64,000 bases of DNA. It comes from Physcomitrium patens (Eukaryota > Streptophyta > Bryopsida > Funariales > Funariaceae). The notes beneath the pieces were generated by a model. It made no database searches and had not been told where the DNA came from. It was given only the letters and a program-made list of their open reading frames with translations. Both the position numbers and the translations under genes were made by a program. This document shows positions 13,055-24,619 of the stretch, one piece after another. Location: contig NC_037254.1 of assembly GCF_000002425.4 (NCBI RefSeq), positions 21,794,115 through 21,858,114 on the forward strand. Direction: 5' to 3'. How positions within the stretch are numbered: position 1 is the stretch's first letter; every line of letters starts with the position of its first letter.

Positions 13055-13066
13055 TCATATCAGAGC
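13055..13066 (+). promoter_or_regulatory. Primer-binding-site-like sequence (tRNA-iMet type)
   Basis: TCATATCAGAGC differs at two positions from TGGTATCAGAGC, the usual plant LTR-element site complementary to initiator tRNA-Met. It lies 24 bp after the LTR end, further than normal, so the assignment is moderate. Confidence 0.5.
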
Positions 13067-13307
13067 TAGTTCTTTGTTATTAGAATGTGGATTATCCCTC
13101 TATTTGAAGGTGCTGGCAATATAGAGGTTGTGGATTATCCTCCTCTAAATTGATATTTCTTCTATTATAATATTGGAGTCTTATCTTTCTTGAAGAGAGT
13201 GGATTGTTCCTCTTCTTGAAGGTTTTAAGGCATTTTAGAGCTTGTGGAGTACCCTCCTCTAAACCAATACTGCCTTCGTGTAGAGTCATTTCTTTCCTTT
13301 TCTTAGA

Positions 13308-14702
13308 ATGGCCGGAGGTCAAGATATTAGTATGTCTGAAAGTTTGGAGTCCAAGTTGGACGCTATTATGAATGCTCTTGTTGCGTTATCACAAAGAACT
13401 ATAGAGATCGAACGAATCATTGCAAAACTTCATAATGATGGAGCATTCGGGATGGCACAATTAAGGATTCACCAACCTTAAGTTTCAGCACCAAGAGAAG
13501 CAGCTCTGCCTCTAGTTGTCACGGACACAAAATACAGACTTGAAATCTAACAAGAAGTTCAAGAAGAAGTGGCAGAACTAGATTAAACAGATGAGTACAA
13601 GAACAACACCAGAAAGGTGAGCTAGAACTCCAAGAGATGTGTTGTCAAGACTGAAGAACCCTTCAGCCTCGACTCCTATATATACTACTGAATAGGAAGC
13701 TTCTCGAGCTACTTCCGCTAACTAGGACGCTTCTCCAACAACTTCTACTAATTAGGAAACTTCTCGAGCAACTTTCTAGAATCTATCAGAATATTCTAAA
13801 ACCTTCTAAGAATATTCTAGAACCTTCTAATAGAATCTTTAGAGAATATTCTAAGAATCTTCTAGAACCTTCTAAAAGAATCTTTAGAGAATCTTTAGAG
13901 AATATTCTAGAAGAATATTCGAAGAATCTTCCAATATATGTCCATGACACTAGTTCAACAAGGACCGTTAGTCTTACAACAAAAGGAGCCCTGAATTAGC
14001 CTTCCACATAAGTTTGATGATATGCATTGTAAGTTTTAAGGTTTTATCAATCAAATTAGATTGATAACAGCTTTACAACTTAAACACTATCCAACGGAGG
14101 AGTCACGTGTTGGACTAGTTGGAACTTTGCTCACGGGGCAAGCTCTATCATGGTTTGCTCCTTTGTTTGAGAAAAGATCGTCAATTTTGAAAAACTTTGA
14201 AACTTTTTTGGAGACGTTTGCAGAAGCATTTGGCAAACAAGACAAGGTGCAATGGGCTACAACAAAGATTCAGTCACTACGACAAGAGGTACGCTTTGCA
14301 TCAGTCTACGCATCAAATTTCAAATAATTAGTGTGTGACATCAATTGGGACGAGGAAGCATTGATGAGTCAATTTTATGAGGGCTTGAGGGACGATGTGA
14401 AGGATTTGTCATCATCTCTTCCCGATCCGCAAATGCTCAATAAATCTATTAGCCAAGCTGTGAAGTGCGATAATTGCATATTCCAACATCGCCAAGATCA
14501 ACACTCAAGACAACATACAGCTCATCACGCTCCAACTATGTCAGCAAATAGCCTAAATTCACATTCAGAGGTAGAAGACATACAAATTGATGTGATATGT
14601 ATCAAATCCTTAATTCTAGAAGAAAAAGAGCAGAGTATGGAGGAAGAACTATACTTATATTGTGGTGAAGAAGGCCACAAAGCTGAAAACTACCCCAAGT
14701 AG
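13308..14702 (+). pseudogene. gag of the gypsy chromovirus, broken
   Basis: The ATG at 13308 starts MAGGQDISMSESLESKLDAI, a typical chromovirus Gag start with a coiled-coil-like N-terminus. A stop appears near 13482 and a 433-bp solo LTR interrupts the frame at 13517-13949. The retrotransposon Gag domain follows at about 14040-14450 (QALSWFAPLFEK, then a long helical stretch ending in RQDQHSRQ). A zinc knuckle is recognisable near 14655-14702 as YCGEEGHKAENYPK, but the first and last cysteines are gone. The frame runs 14061-14702 with one stop near 14326. In the family, Gag packages RNA and forms the particle; this copy cannot. Confidence 0.88.
13517..13949 (-). mobile_element. Nested solo LTR rich in heat-shock elements
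   Basis: 433 bp, starts TGTCACGG and ends CCATGACA, with a perfect 5-bp target duplication CTAGT (13512-13516 and 13950-13954). In reverse complement it resembles the LTRs of the host element: TAGTATATATAGGAG, then GACAACACATCTCTTGGAG. Upstream of that TATA, on its own sense strand, at about 13780-13935, is a dense run of alternating GAA/TTC pentamers, including perfect four-pentamer blocks at 13809-13828 and 13854-13873. No internal region or second LTR remains, so it is a solo LTR. Confidence 0.92.
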
Positions 14703-14879
14703 CAAAATCGACGCATTGTCAGTACCAGAGGCACGTTTGTTTAAGAAAACAAGGATACCTAGCCACAATAGGGACTGTGCGGTTGGACAATTCAATACTA
14801 CAACAATAATCAGGTTCCTCTCTTTTCGCTCAACCTGCCCATTACTTTACCATTCCTCTATCTTTTGGCCCTCAGAAAT

Positions 14880-17800
14880 TAAAAATCTTAACGTTATTAG
14901 ATTTAAAAGCATCTACTTACTTTTTAGACAAAGAATTTGGTAAGCGTCATGAGATTCCTCTAGTACAAAAACCTAAACTCGTTTACGTAGAAGTAATAGA
15001 TGGACGACCTTTATTATCTGGTAGTGTCACCCATGAATCAGAACCTATAGAGGTGGCATTTAAAGACCATAGTAGTTATATTATTTTCAATATCATTAGA
15101 ACCTCATCAAACCCTGTTATTCTTGGCCTTTCTTGGTTAGAAATGCATAACCTATCTATAGATTGGAGGTTATGAAAGATGACATTTCTTATAGAAAATT
15201 CCGAGAGTAAGCTTGTTAGATGATTCCAAATCAAAAAATCCTTATTTATTGGAGCAAGAGCATTTATAACATTGTCCAAGGAAGGCACATTGTTTGTCAT
15301 TTATGTGACTCCAACTAATAGAGGGAAGATTTCGATAGTAAGTATACCGGAGCAATATAAGAATTTTGAAGACGTGTTTCAAAAGAAGAATGCTGACATG
15401 CTATCGGAGCATTGACCATACGATTGTGCCATTGACTTGCAGGAAAGAGCACAACCACTTTTTGGCCCAATCTACAATTTGTCGCAAACGGAGTTAGCGG
15501 AGTTGCAAAAGTACATTGACAAGAATCTAGCCAAGAACTTCATTTGTCATTGAAAGTCGCCAGTTGAGGTACCAATCTTATTTGTGAAGAAGAAAGATGG
15601 CTAGATGTAGATGTGTGTGGATTATCGAGGTCTCAACAAGATAACAAAGAAAAATCATTATCTATTACCCTTGATATCAAGTCTTCTAGAGCAACTTGGG
15701 CGTACAAGGATCTTTACAAAAATTGATCTAAGGAGAGCTTACAACCTCGTACAAATCAAGGAAGGAGACAAATGGAAGACAGTTTTTCATACAAAGGTAT
15801 GGCCATTTTGAATATAATGTCATGTCTTTCAATCTTACCAATGCTCCAGTAGTCTTTCAACACATGTTGAATGACATCTTTCGGGAGCACCTTGATGATT
15901 TTGTTGTCATCTATCTAGATGATATTCTAGTATTTTTCAAGAACATAGAAGAGCATGAGAAATACATTCGTCTAGTCTTTAAAAAACTCTGCGAGTGAGG
16001 ACTTTACGCCAAATTGGAGAAGTGCTTGTTTAACCAAATTGAGATGGAATTTTTGGAATTCATTGCAAATAGGGAAGGTTTGAAGATGGACCGTAAAAAG
16101 GTGGAAGCAATTGTATCATGGAAAGTTTTAAAGATGATTAGAGTTGTGCAATGCTTTTTTGGCTTTGTTAACTTATATTGAATCTTCATCAAGAATTATT
16201 CTCAAGTTGTTGCTTCGTTCACTGAGTTGACATGTTAAGACAAACTCAAATGGGAACCTCTAGTAGAAAAAGCATTTCAAGATCTTAAGACGGGATTTAC
16301 TATGGTTTTAATCTTAGTACATCCGAACTTTGCAAAGGCCTTCTATTTGAAGACTGATGCTTTAGATTTTGGTATGGAAGCTGTACTTTTGTAGATAGGC
16401 ACAGACAAGAAGCTTCATTTGGTTGTGTTCTACTCTCGAAAGTTTTCTACTACCGAGATCAACTATGAGATCCACGATAAAGAACTTCTTGTGATATTAG
16501 ATTCTTTCCAAGATTGGCGTCAATTTCTCAAAGGAGTTGTGCATCCAATGACCATATACACAAATCATAAGAATTTAGAGTACTTCATGTCGGCTCAAGT
16601 TCTGAATCATCGTCAAGCTCGGTGGAATATGTTGCTATCCAAGTTTGACTTTGTTATTACTTATCGACGTGAAAAGTAACAACGACTATCCGATACACTA
16701 TCAAGGAGATCGTATCTAGTGCCAAAGGCTGGAGAAGCAATGTTTGATCATTAGTATACAATATTATTGAAGTCACAACAATTCAGACTTTGCTCTATTA
16801 AAGTGCCAATTGTTGCTGACTTCTTCAACTAGGTATGTACTACGACTATTGGAGATTTTATAGCCCTCGATATCATGTAACATGTCAATAATAACAAGTT
16901 TAAGGTGGAAGGAGATCTTTTATACTTTGAGAAGCAGTTGTATATTCCAAAAGAACTAATACGGCTCCAAGTTCTCCAATTTTGACATGACTTTTTAGTT
17001 GCAGGATATTTTGGATTCAATAAGACCTTGAAACTTATTTCTCGAGATTTTTGGTGGCTCCAAATGTGGAAGGATGTCAAGGATTTTATCCTCTTTTGTG
17101 ACATTTATTCAAGATCCAAGAATCCTCGACATCGTCCTTATGGTCTTCTTCAACCATTACCTATTTCATGTCGGCCATGGTCTTCAGTTTCCATGGACTT
17201 CATTATGGACCTATTGCCATCAAATTCATTTGACAGCATCTTTATTGTGGTAGATCGGCTTATAAAGATGACACACTTTTTTCCTTGTAAGAAAACATTA
17301 TCAAGCAAAGACACAATAAGGCTATTCCTTGATAGTATGTATCAATATCATGGTTTATCAGATGATATTGTGTTGGATCGAGGAACCTAATTCGTATCAA
17401 AGTTCTAGAGATCTCTCTTTGAAATATTGAAGGTGGATATCAAGCTTTCTTCGACTTTCCATCCTCAAATTGATGGCCAAACGGAACGGGTGAATCAAAC
17501 TTTGGAGCAGTATTTATGATGCAGCATCAACTATCAGCAAGATGATTGGACTACATATCTATCATTAGCCGAGTTTTCATATACCAACACCCTTCATGCG
17601 TCGGCTCAACAAACATCAATTTTTTTCAACTATGGGTATCATCTGAAGCTTGATTTATTGAGTCTGTCAACTAATAACAAGTTGGCAGCTCAAGGATTTG
17701 TGAAACAACTATCAAAGCTTCAAGCTATATTGAAGCTTCAATTGCAAACCACCCAAGAAGCTTACAAGGCATTTGTAGAAAAATTTCAAAATTAGGCACC

Positions 17801-18250
17801 TACTTTCAAAATTAGAGATAAAGTATGGCTGCTTCAACAGAATATCAAATCCAAGCGGCCATATGATAAGTTAGACTATCGAAGATTGGGACCATTTGTC
17901 ATCTAGAAGTAAATCAATCGAGTGGCGTACCGTCTAGGATTACCGGTTGCTATGAAAGTACACCCAGTCTTTCATGTTTCTTTAATGGAGCCTTATCGAG
18001 AGTCGTCTTTTTATTGGAAGAGTACAATGTCTGCCACCTAATATTAAAATTGAGAACCATGAGGAATATGAGGTGGAAAAGGTACTAGATTTGCGACGTA
18101 AGTGGAGAAAATTAGAATACCTAGTGCATTGGAGCGGCTATGATATCAATGAGCGTATATGGGAACCAACAAAAAATCTGATCAATGCATCGCAAAAGGT
18201 ATAGGAATTTCATCGATGCTATCCTCAGAAACCTAAGTCCTTTCAATGAA
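14880..18250 (+). pseudogene. pol of the gypsy chromovirus (PR-RT-RH-INT-chromodomain), broken
   Basis: Domains in order. Protease near 14890-15170, with the catalytic DSG replaced by DLK (about 14900). Reverse transcriptase near 15470-16000, with [10 protein letters not shown] at about 15615 and the active-site YLDD at 15912-15923. Thumb/connection to about 16250. RNase H at about 16280-16680 (FYSRKFSTTEINYEIHDKEL). Integrase at about 16960-17980, whose zinc-binding part has AGYFG and CDIYSRSK, so a His and a Cys of the HHCC motif are lost. Chromodomain at about 18057-18215 (WSGYDINERIWEPTKNLI). A one-base shift occurs near 15797 and another near 18010-18040. Many stops stand where Gln, Arg or Trp codons are expected. 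The C-terminal chromodomain marks the chromovirus clade, in which it targets integration to chromatin. Confidence 0.9.
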
Positions 18251-18259
18251 AGTTTTTTT

Positions 18260-20210
18260 ATTAAAGTTCCTTCTGCTTGAAGTCTCTTAATCCTCGGCCT
18301 TACAAAGAAGGGAGAGAAGGAACCTCTAAAACACATAGTTAGAGACTATAAATCTATAACCTAAGCTCATTCTTCCATGTTTAGTGCTTGTAATTTTCGG
18401 TCTGATATGGATAGCCAAGAGGTAGATACCATACCAGTCATGTCTTCTCAACCGAGTATTTCTTAAAGATGACCCTGAGATGAAGAACCGCTATCATGAT
18501 ATAATACGACTAATAGGTGAAAGAGTGTGGAGATTATTATAATATAAGAGATCTTAGTTCAAAGTATTAGAAAAAATTAACTTAGAAATATAGTTAATAG
18601 TCAAAGGGGTAGAAAAATTAAAAGGTACCAATGCTACCTTTTAGAGAAGTAACTTCTACTTACTTTGTAGCACCATAAGTAAGGCAAAATAAATTAAATT
18701 AGAAAAATAAAAGATATAGACATCTTTAGGAGGAAGTTAAGAGTAAATTCTAGAAAAAATTACTTAAAAAAACTAGATATTGATACCCGGAAAGGGCCGG
18801 TTATGAACCAAGGTCGAAATCAGACCCTAAGGCACAAAACCGAGTCTCGACAATGACTTTGGAATTCTTTTGGAGGTTGAAGAGTGAGGTTTGATAGCAG
18901 ACTAAATATGCTTTCTATAAGCATTGATTTTGGGTGATTTGGAGTTGATATGACTTTTTAAGAGCTTTGTAAAGTTAAGGTTTGTTTCAAATGACTTGGA
19001 TTTTATGAAATAAAATAGAGTTTACGTTTTGGATGTTTTCAAGAGTTTTTTAATAGATCTATGGATGAAATTTTTTGGGTTTATGTTTATAGTTGTGTTT
19101 AATATGTGTCGTGAATTTGAATTTGATCTAATGGTTGAATTGAGGAATATTGAGGTTTAAGTGGGTCAAGGTCTCAGAAAGTAGAATTTTAGGTCTAGTG
19201 GGGGTTTTTGAGATTCCTTAAAATCTACTAATTGGATTGGAGTGAAACTTACGTGAAAGGATATTAGACTTGTTTTTCTATGAGTATGAGAATTTTGAGA
19301 TCAATCGAATGGTACAAAGAAGAGATATTGGCTCTGGAAGATTAGCATTAAGTTTGGAGAAGGAGGCCGATCAATATCTGAGCACATTTTTTGAGGTTAT
19401 CATCAATTTGGTATTCCGATCCTTATCAATGTTTTTGTGCTTGTTTTTAACTTATTTTTTTAGAAGTATGAAAAATTTAAGGTAAGATCAACGGTTCATT
19501 CATTAGTTATTGAGGTTTAAATCTGTTATAGGAATTATTAAGGTTTGATTTAGGGTTGATTTAGGATTTAGGATTTTATTAGGATTTAAGATTCAATTAG
19601 TTTTGGCCTAAAGTTTGAATGAAGTTCAATAGGATTTTAACTAGAATTAAATTAAAATTGAATTGAGATGTATTTGAGTGATATTTGTATTTTTTCTAAT
19701 ATTTCTTTAAGAATTCTTATTATTTGTTTGAAATTTCTTTGAGGTTTTTTCGAATTTGATTAAGCTTGCTTACCATTATTATGGTCTAATTAGAGAATTG
19801 TTAGTATTCTATTAGAATTAAGATTTTGTTATTGTAATTTTCATTCTTCCTTCTACAGCCAGGTGCCCGGAGCATTCTCAAGAAAGACTTTATGTATTAC
19901 GACACCGCCTGTACTACGAAGACGACAAAGGATACCTAGTAACAGGTTGCTAATGATTGTGTTTGAGGTAGAACCTACCTACAGTGATCTTCCTGAATGA
20001 CTGTTTGTAAAGCATTTTCATAATAAAGACACGGAAGTTCATGTTTGGTCGAAAATCAAAGGCATAAGGCACTATTGTTGGTTACATAGACTAATGAACT
20101 ACTTGCCGTGCAAATAATAATTTGAGTATATTACAAATACTATGTGACAAATTTTCAACTTCTTACGTTAGTATTGACTCGTAATAGGAGTACTTCTTAG
20201 AGATCTCGAA
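18260..20210 (+). other. 3' non-coding region of the gypsy chromovirus
   Basis: About 1.9 kb between the chromodomain and the polypurine tract with no long open frame except a 71-codon one at 19270-19485 that I do not recognise. Long 3' non-coding stretches are common in plant gypsy elements. Confidence 0.6.
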
Positions 20211-20213
20211 GCT

Positions 20214-20224
20214 AAAAGAGGAAG
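20214..20224 (+). promoter_or_regulatory. Polypurine tract
   Basis: AAAAGAGGAAG lies just before the 3' LTR start at 20228, the expected place for the plus-strand priming site of a gypsy element. Confidence 0.75.
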
Positions 20225-20227
20225 TGA

Positions 20228-20646
20228 TGTGAAGGACATACACTAGGAAGTTGTAGAAGATTTTAGAAGGTTCTAGAGAAGCTTTGTAGTTTGTAGAAGG
20301 TACTTGAAAAGTTTTCAAGCTTGTGGAAGCTACTTGAGAAGCTTCCCAGCTTGTAGAAGCTACTTGAGAAGCTTCTTAGCTTGTGGAAGCTGCTTGAGAA
20401 GCTTTCTAACTCGTAGAAGCAGCTCGAGAAGCTTCCTAGTTTGTGGAAGCTACTTGAGAAGCTTCTTAGCTTGTAGTATATATAAGAGCTGAGACTAAGG
20501 GGATCCTCAGTCTCGACAACACATCTCTTGGAGCTCTAGTTCACCTTTCTAGTGTTATTCTTGTAGTCATCTAATTAATCTAGTTCTTGCCGATTCTTCT
20601 TGAGCTTCTTGTTTAGATTTTCAGTCAGTATTCTAAATTCGTGACA
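20228..20646 (+). repeat. 3' LTR of the gypsy chromovirus with expanded 30-bp minisatellite
   Basis: 419 bp. It aligns with the 5' LTR at both ends (TGTGAAGGACAT to ATTCGTGACA). Between about 20285 and 20480 it carries six units of a 30-bp repeat of the type AAGCTTCTTAGCTTGTGGAA, against two in the 5' LTR. The heat-shock-type block at 20255-20274 has one C-to-T change compared with the 5' LTR. Confidence 0.9.
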
Positions 20647-20671
20647 CAAATAATAATGATATGAAGCCTAA

Positions 20672-21186
20672 TGTTATATACATATCTATTAACTTTAGTA
20701 ATTATTTAGATAATATAAATAGGTAAATATAAATAAAAATAGATAAATTTGATATTATCATATAGATGTGGCTTTGTCTTTATACATTTCTATAGATGAT
20801 TAGTAGGTTGAAAATTAGGCCAACAAGCTAACAATGTATCACTTATATTAGCCACTTGTAGTACAAATTACATATGTGGTGCATATATAGAAAGCTTATC
20901 TTACAAATTAGACATGTGTCTTATAAATTGAACATATGTTAGAAGTCTTATAGAACATTGTCATGTACCTCTTATTAGATATCATAAATAGAGTCAAGAG
21001 TGAAACCTTCCTCACTCTTATCAATTCTTTTCTTATTTTTGGTTTAGTTTTAAGTCTTTTTATTTTTTTTATCTTTAGAAATTTCTATTCTATTTTTTTC
21101 TTAAATATAAATATTTACTTATTTTTTCTTAAATATAAATATTTCACTTATTTGTTTATATTATTTGAATTCTTATCCTTAAAAAA
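20672..21186 (+). repeat. 5' LTR of a second gypsy element (AT-rich family, plus sense)
   Basis: A reverse-complement relative of the 10606-11112 LTR: starts TGTTATATACATATC and ends near ATTTGAATTCTTATCCTTAAAA. It directly follows the 25-bp stub of the 72-bp array and precedes gag homology on the same strand, so it is the 5' LTR of a plus-strand element. Confidence 0.75.
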
Positions 21187-21479
21187 TTAATAAGAATATA
21201 TTTATAATATAAAAGATTTTTTATTTTTTTAATTAGAATGAATTATTTATATTTCTTGTTAAGATATAAGAATATTAGAAACTATAGATTACTTAATTCT
21301 AAAATAATATTATTTTTGAATATTATTTTTTATTTATCTTAAGTAATATTAAAACATCTTTTTTTTATTATATTATCAAGGTAGAGATTATTAAAATAAA
21401 AAAAGGAATGAAAAAAATATAAGAAAAAATTAGGGAATTAATACTTATTATATATTAATTTAATTTATTACTACACAAA

Positions 21480-22931
21480 GTAATAAGATTGATAAGAAGT
21501 AAAGATATAGAAATAATTCAAACTATTTTAATATCTACATCAAATCATATCACTTTTTCTATAGTGGAATATTGTTCAAGTATTAAAAAACAAAAAGCTA
21601 CCTTACTTGAAAAATTTGATGGTATAAGATCAAAGTTTTGAGGAATCATTAATTAAATACAATTAATGATTGAACTTCAACTTCAAAGCTATCTAATTTC
21701 ACAAACACAAGTCATATATATTGAAATACTAGTTTCAAATCCTTCTTTGTTATAGTTTTTATCTTTTTTTGAATAATATAATTCAATATTGGCTAATTTT
21801 GAGTCTTTTTTGGTGGACTTTTAATCCATGTATAAAGAATATATTGCAAGTTTTAATGCAACCAATATGATTTGTATTTTTTATCAAAATAATTGATGAA
21901 TAATGTAATATGCTTCATAATTTTAATAACTTGAGATTGATATTAAGTAAGATAATGTTATACTTATTAGTCAAATTTTCTATAGATTATAATATGAGAT
22001 AAAATAATTGATGCTATGTAAAAGACATGAATCTCAAAAAAAGAAAATTCTCAATACACTCTTGTATCATTGAAAGGAATTAAAAAGTCACTCAAAGATG
22101 ATATAATATTGAATTAGAATGGCTATTGCCAAAAACAAGAAGACTAGAAAGTCCTGAAACAAGACTAAAGATTAGAAAGGCATTGACAAGAGTGAAGAAG
22201 GCTTCACTCTTGCCTCCATATATACTCTCTATCTAGGAGCTACATGGCGATATTCTATAAGACCTCCAACATGTGTTGACTTTGCTAGTCACATATTTTA
22301 ACTTGCCAAGCAAATTATCTATATATGTGCCAAATAGTTAGCTTATTCCACAAGCTATTACTCAGAGTTAATTTAATCCATAAGCTACCAATATGTGGTT
22401 TACTTGTTGGCTAATTTTCTATTCTACAAATATATCTAAAGTCAAAACCAAATCTATCAAGCTTCTAGGAAGCTTCTTTAGAAGACTTTATAAAATTAAT
22501 CTATATTTACCTACTTTTATCTAATCATATAAGTAACTATTAGCATAAATATATATATCTGTGACATACTAAACTTATTTCATCCTCAAATATTGAATCA
22601 ACTAATAAACTTTGTCAACAAGCATAATGATTGGTTTTTTGAATTTTAATAATTTTTAATTTTGACAAATGTACATTAATATTTTTATAATTCAATGGTA
22701 ATACCAATGACTTTTCAATACAAATATTTGAAAGTAGAAGACATACAAATTAATATAATAAATTTAAACCATCTTATTGACTAAAAAAAGACTTATTATT
22801 ATTAAAAAAGACTTATTATTATTAAAAAAGATTATACTTAGATTATAAAGAACTTACGCATATTACTCAATATTATTCAAAAAAACATTATAATTAAAAA
22901 ATAATAAATATAGTTATTAAAGAAAATAATA
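21480..22931 (+). pseudogene. gag remnant of the second gypsy element, split by a solo LTR
   Basis: The plus strand matches the gag of the first element piece by piece: LEKFDGIRSKF near 21620, a stretch matching QIRLITALQ near 21665, LEIDIK-like text near 21940, and after the inserted LTR ILNQLINFVNKHNDW near 22600 and VEDIQINIINLNHLID near 22732. Stops are frequent and the sequence is strongly AT-shifted. The gag runs up to 22931, where the 3' LTR of the minus-strand element starts. Confidence 0.75.
22017..22566 (-). mobile_element. Solo LTR inserted in the gag remnant
   Basis: 550 bp, from TGTAAAAGACATG to ATCTGTGACA, same family and orientation as the copy at 10606-11112. The 5-bp flanks TGCTA (22012-22016) and TACTA (22567-22571) differ at one base. 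Gag homology continues on both sides. Confidence 0.82.
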
Positions 22932-23436
22932 TGTATGAAGGATATGAATTATAAACAATAAAATCTTTAATACATTCTAAGGTCATTTGAAAAGAATAGA
23001 TACTTATTTAAAAATAGTAATATATTAGAATTAGAATAGATTTGCTAAATAAAGGTCTAAAGTTTTTTGAAATAAGATTAAAAGTAAGAAAAGCATTGAT
23101 AAGAGTAAAAAATAATTCACTCTTATTTCTATATATATTATTTAATTAAGACCTACATGAAAACATTTTAAAGGATATCTAATGTTTGTCTAACTTGTAA
23201 ACCAAGTTTTTTCTATGTAAGCCACATGGCTAATTTATATCAAAAATTACCAAATGTGCAATAAATATCTAATTTATTGGTTAAGTTTCTAAAATATCAA
23301 TAAACTATAAATATGTTTAAAATAAAATCCACATTTATAGAGCTTCTAAAAAGCTTCACTATAAGATATTATCAAATCTATCTATATTTTTTTCATACTT
23401 CATATTTTTATCTAAATAATTATATATGTTTTAGAT
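22932..23436 (-). repeat. 3' LTR of the minus-strand gypsy element
   Basis: Same family as 10606-11112: begins TGTATGAAGGATATGAATT on the plus strand and ends near ATATGTTTTAGA. It abuts the gag remnant on its left and the chromodomain-side 3' region on its right. Confidence 0.75.
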
Positions 23437-23969
23437 ATTATCCTCCCTTCCAAAGACAAGTTTTACAAGAAGCAATAATCAGATATTGAAAAATTTTAAG
23501 ATACAACAAATTATATTTGCTATATATTTTAATCTTTCTTACTTTTAAAGATAGTCAATAAGTTTTTTCAACTATTAATAGTATCTCATATCAGGGCGTG
23601 AAGACCATCTTAATATTTGATCATTATTGAGGTCTTTATAACTTCTTTCAAATAAAACATTTAGAATACTATCAAGAATGGTTCCTATTTCTAATAATAT
23701 TATCAAACATTGAAAGTCTCTTTTAAGGTTGTGATACCAAATATGTTGAATTTTACCATCTATTTGAAGGTCTTTATCTCTATTATGTTATCTTGAAGGC
23801 TATAATAATCTTAATATATTGTTTGATAATTTTGTAAATGATAGTTTTTAAGATAAATTAGTTGATTGTTGATTCACTTTTCTACTACCACAATTATAAA
23901 AAAACCATAAACAAAGATTAAAGATAGAATGCAAGCTTATTTAACTTTGTTTCTTTTATAGCAAAAAAT

Positions 23970-24610
23970 TGTTTGATTCTTTATCTTAATTTTGATAGAT
24001 ATTTTTAATAAAAAGCATCAATCTTCTTTTGTTTATTTACAAGATTCTTGAATGGATCCCATGTATATTTATTAATATCATATCTATGCCAATATATAAT
24101 TATTTCAACCTATTCTAACACCACCTTAGATCTTAGACTTCTTTGACTTTAAAATCTTGATTATTAATTATTTTTTAAAAAATAGATGATATTTTTCTTC
24201 TTCATAAATTGACATTCATATATAGCTCAAGAAAAAATATATGGAATATGAAATGGATCTTCAGAGACTTTCATGGATTTAATTAATAAAAAACTAGATT
24301 GATTTATTTACAAATAAAAAATGATCCAAATCTATGATAATCCAACTTATCATTAAGACAACTAGTTTTGATATTATGACAAAGTAACCATATCTTATTG
24401 CTGATGTAGAATTCAGATTTTTCCTTGCAATAAGTATTTGCATTGATCTTTTATTGTTCTTTATTTGTGCCTTTATTTTTATATGTAGCTTTCATAAATA
24501 ATTTTTTAAATCTTTCATCATAGGATTATTAACTTTTAAGAAGTCAAAAACATTAAGTTATGGATAATAAACATAATTTGTATAGATAAAATATTTTTTG
24601 GCAATCCATG
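23970..24610 (-). pseudogene. Integrase C-terminus and chromodomain remnant
   Basis: On the minus strand, NDKLDYHRFGSFFI (near 24330-24380) matches YDKLDYRRLGPFVI of the first element. RYDINKYTWDPFKNLVNKQK (near 24030-24100) matches its chromodomain. Stops are frequent. It lies between the 3' LTR and the inverted segment, where a minus-strand element should have it. Confidence 0.75.
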
Positions 24611-24619
24611 ATAGTAATA

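Larger units (their letters stand above)
12759..20646 (+). mobile_element. Ty3/gypsy chromovirus (LTR retrotransposon), decayed but structurally complete
   Basis: A 7.9-kb element with LTRs beginning TGTCAAGGACAT or TGTGAAGGACAT and ending TGACA. The 5-bp flanks CAAGT (12754-12758) and CAAAT (20647-20651) are a target duplication differing at one base. It sits inside a unit of the 72-bp array. Order: 5' LTR, tRNA-iMet-like primer site, gag, protease, RT, RNase H, integrase, C-terminal chromodomain, a long 3' non-coding region (about 18,260-20,210), polypurine tract, 3' LTR. Many stops and at least two frameshifts show it is dead. A related solo LTR is inserted in its gag. Confidence 0.92.
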
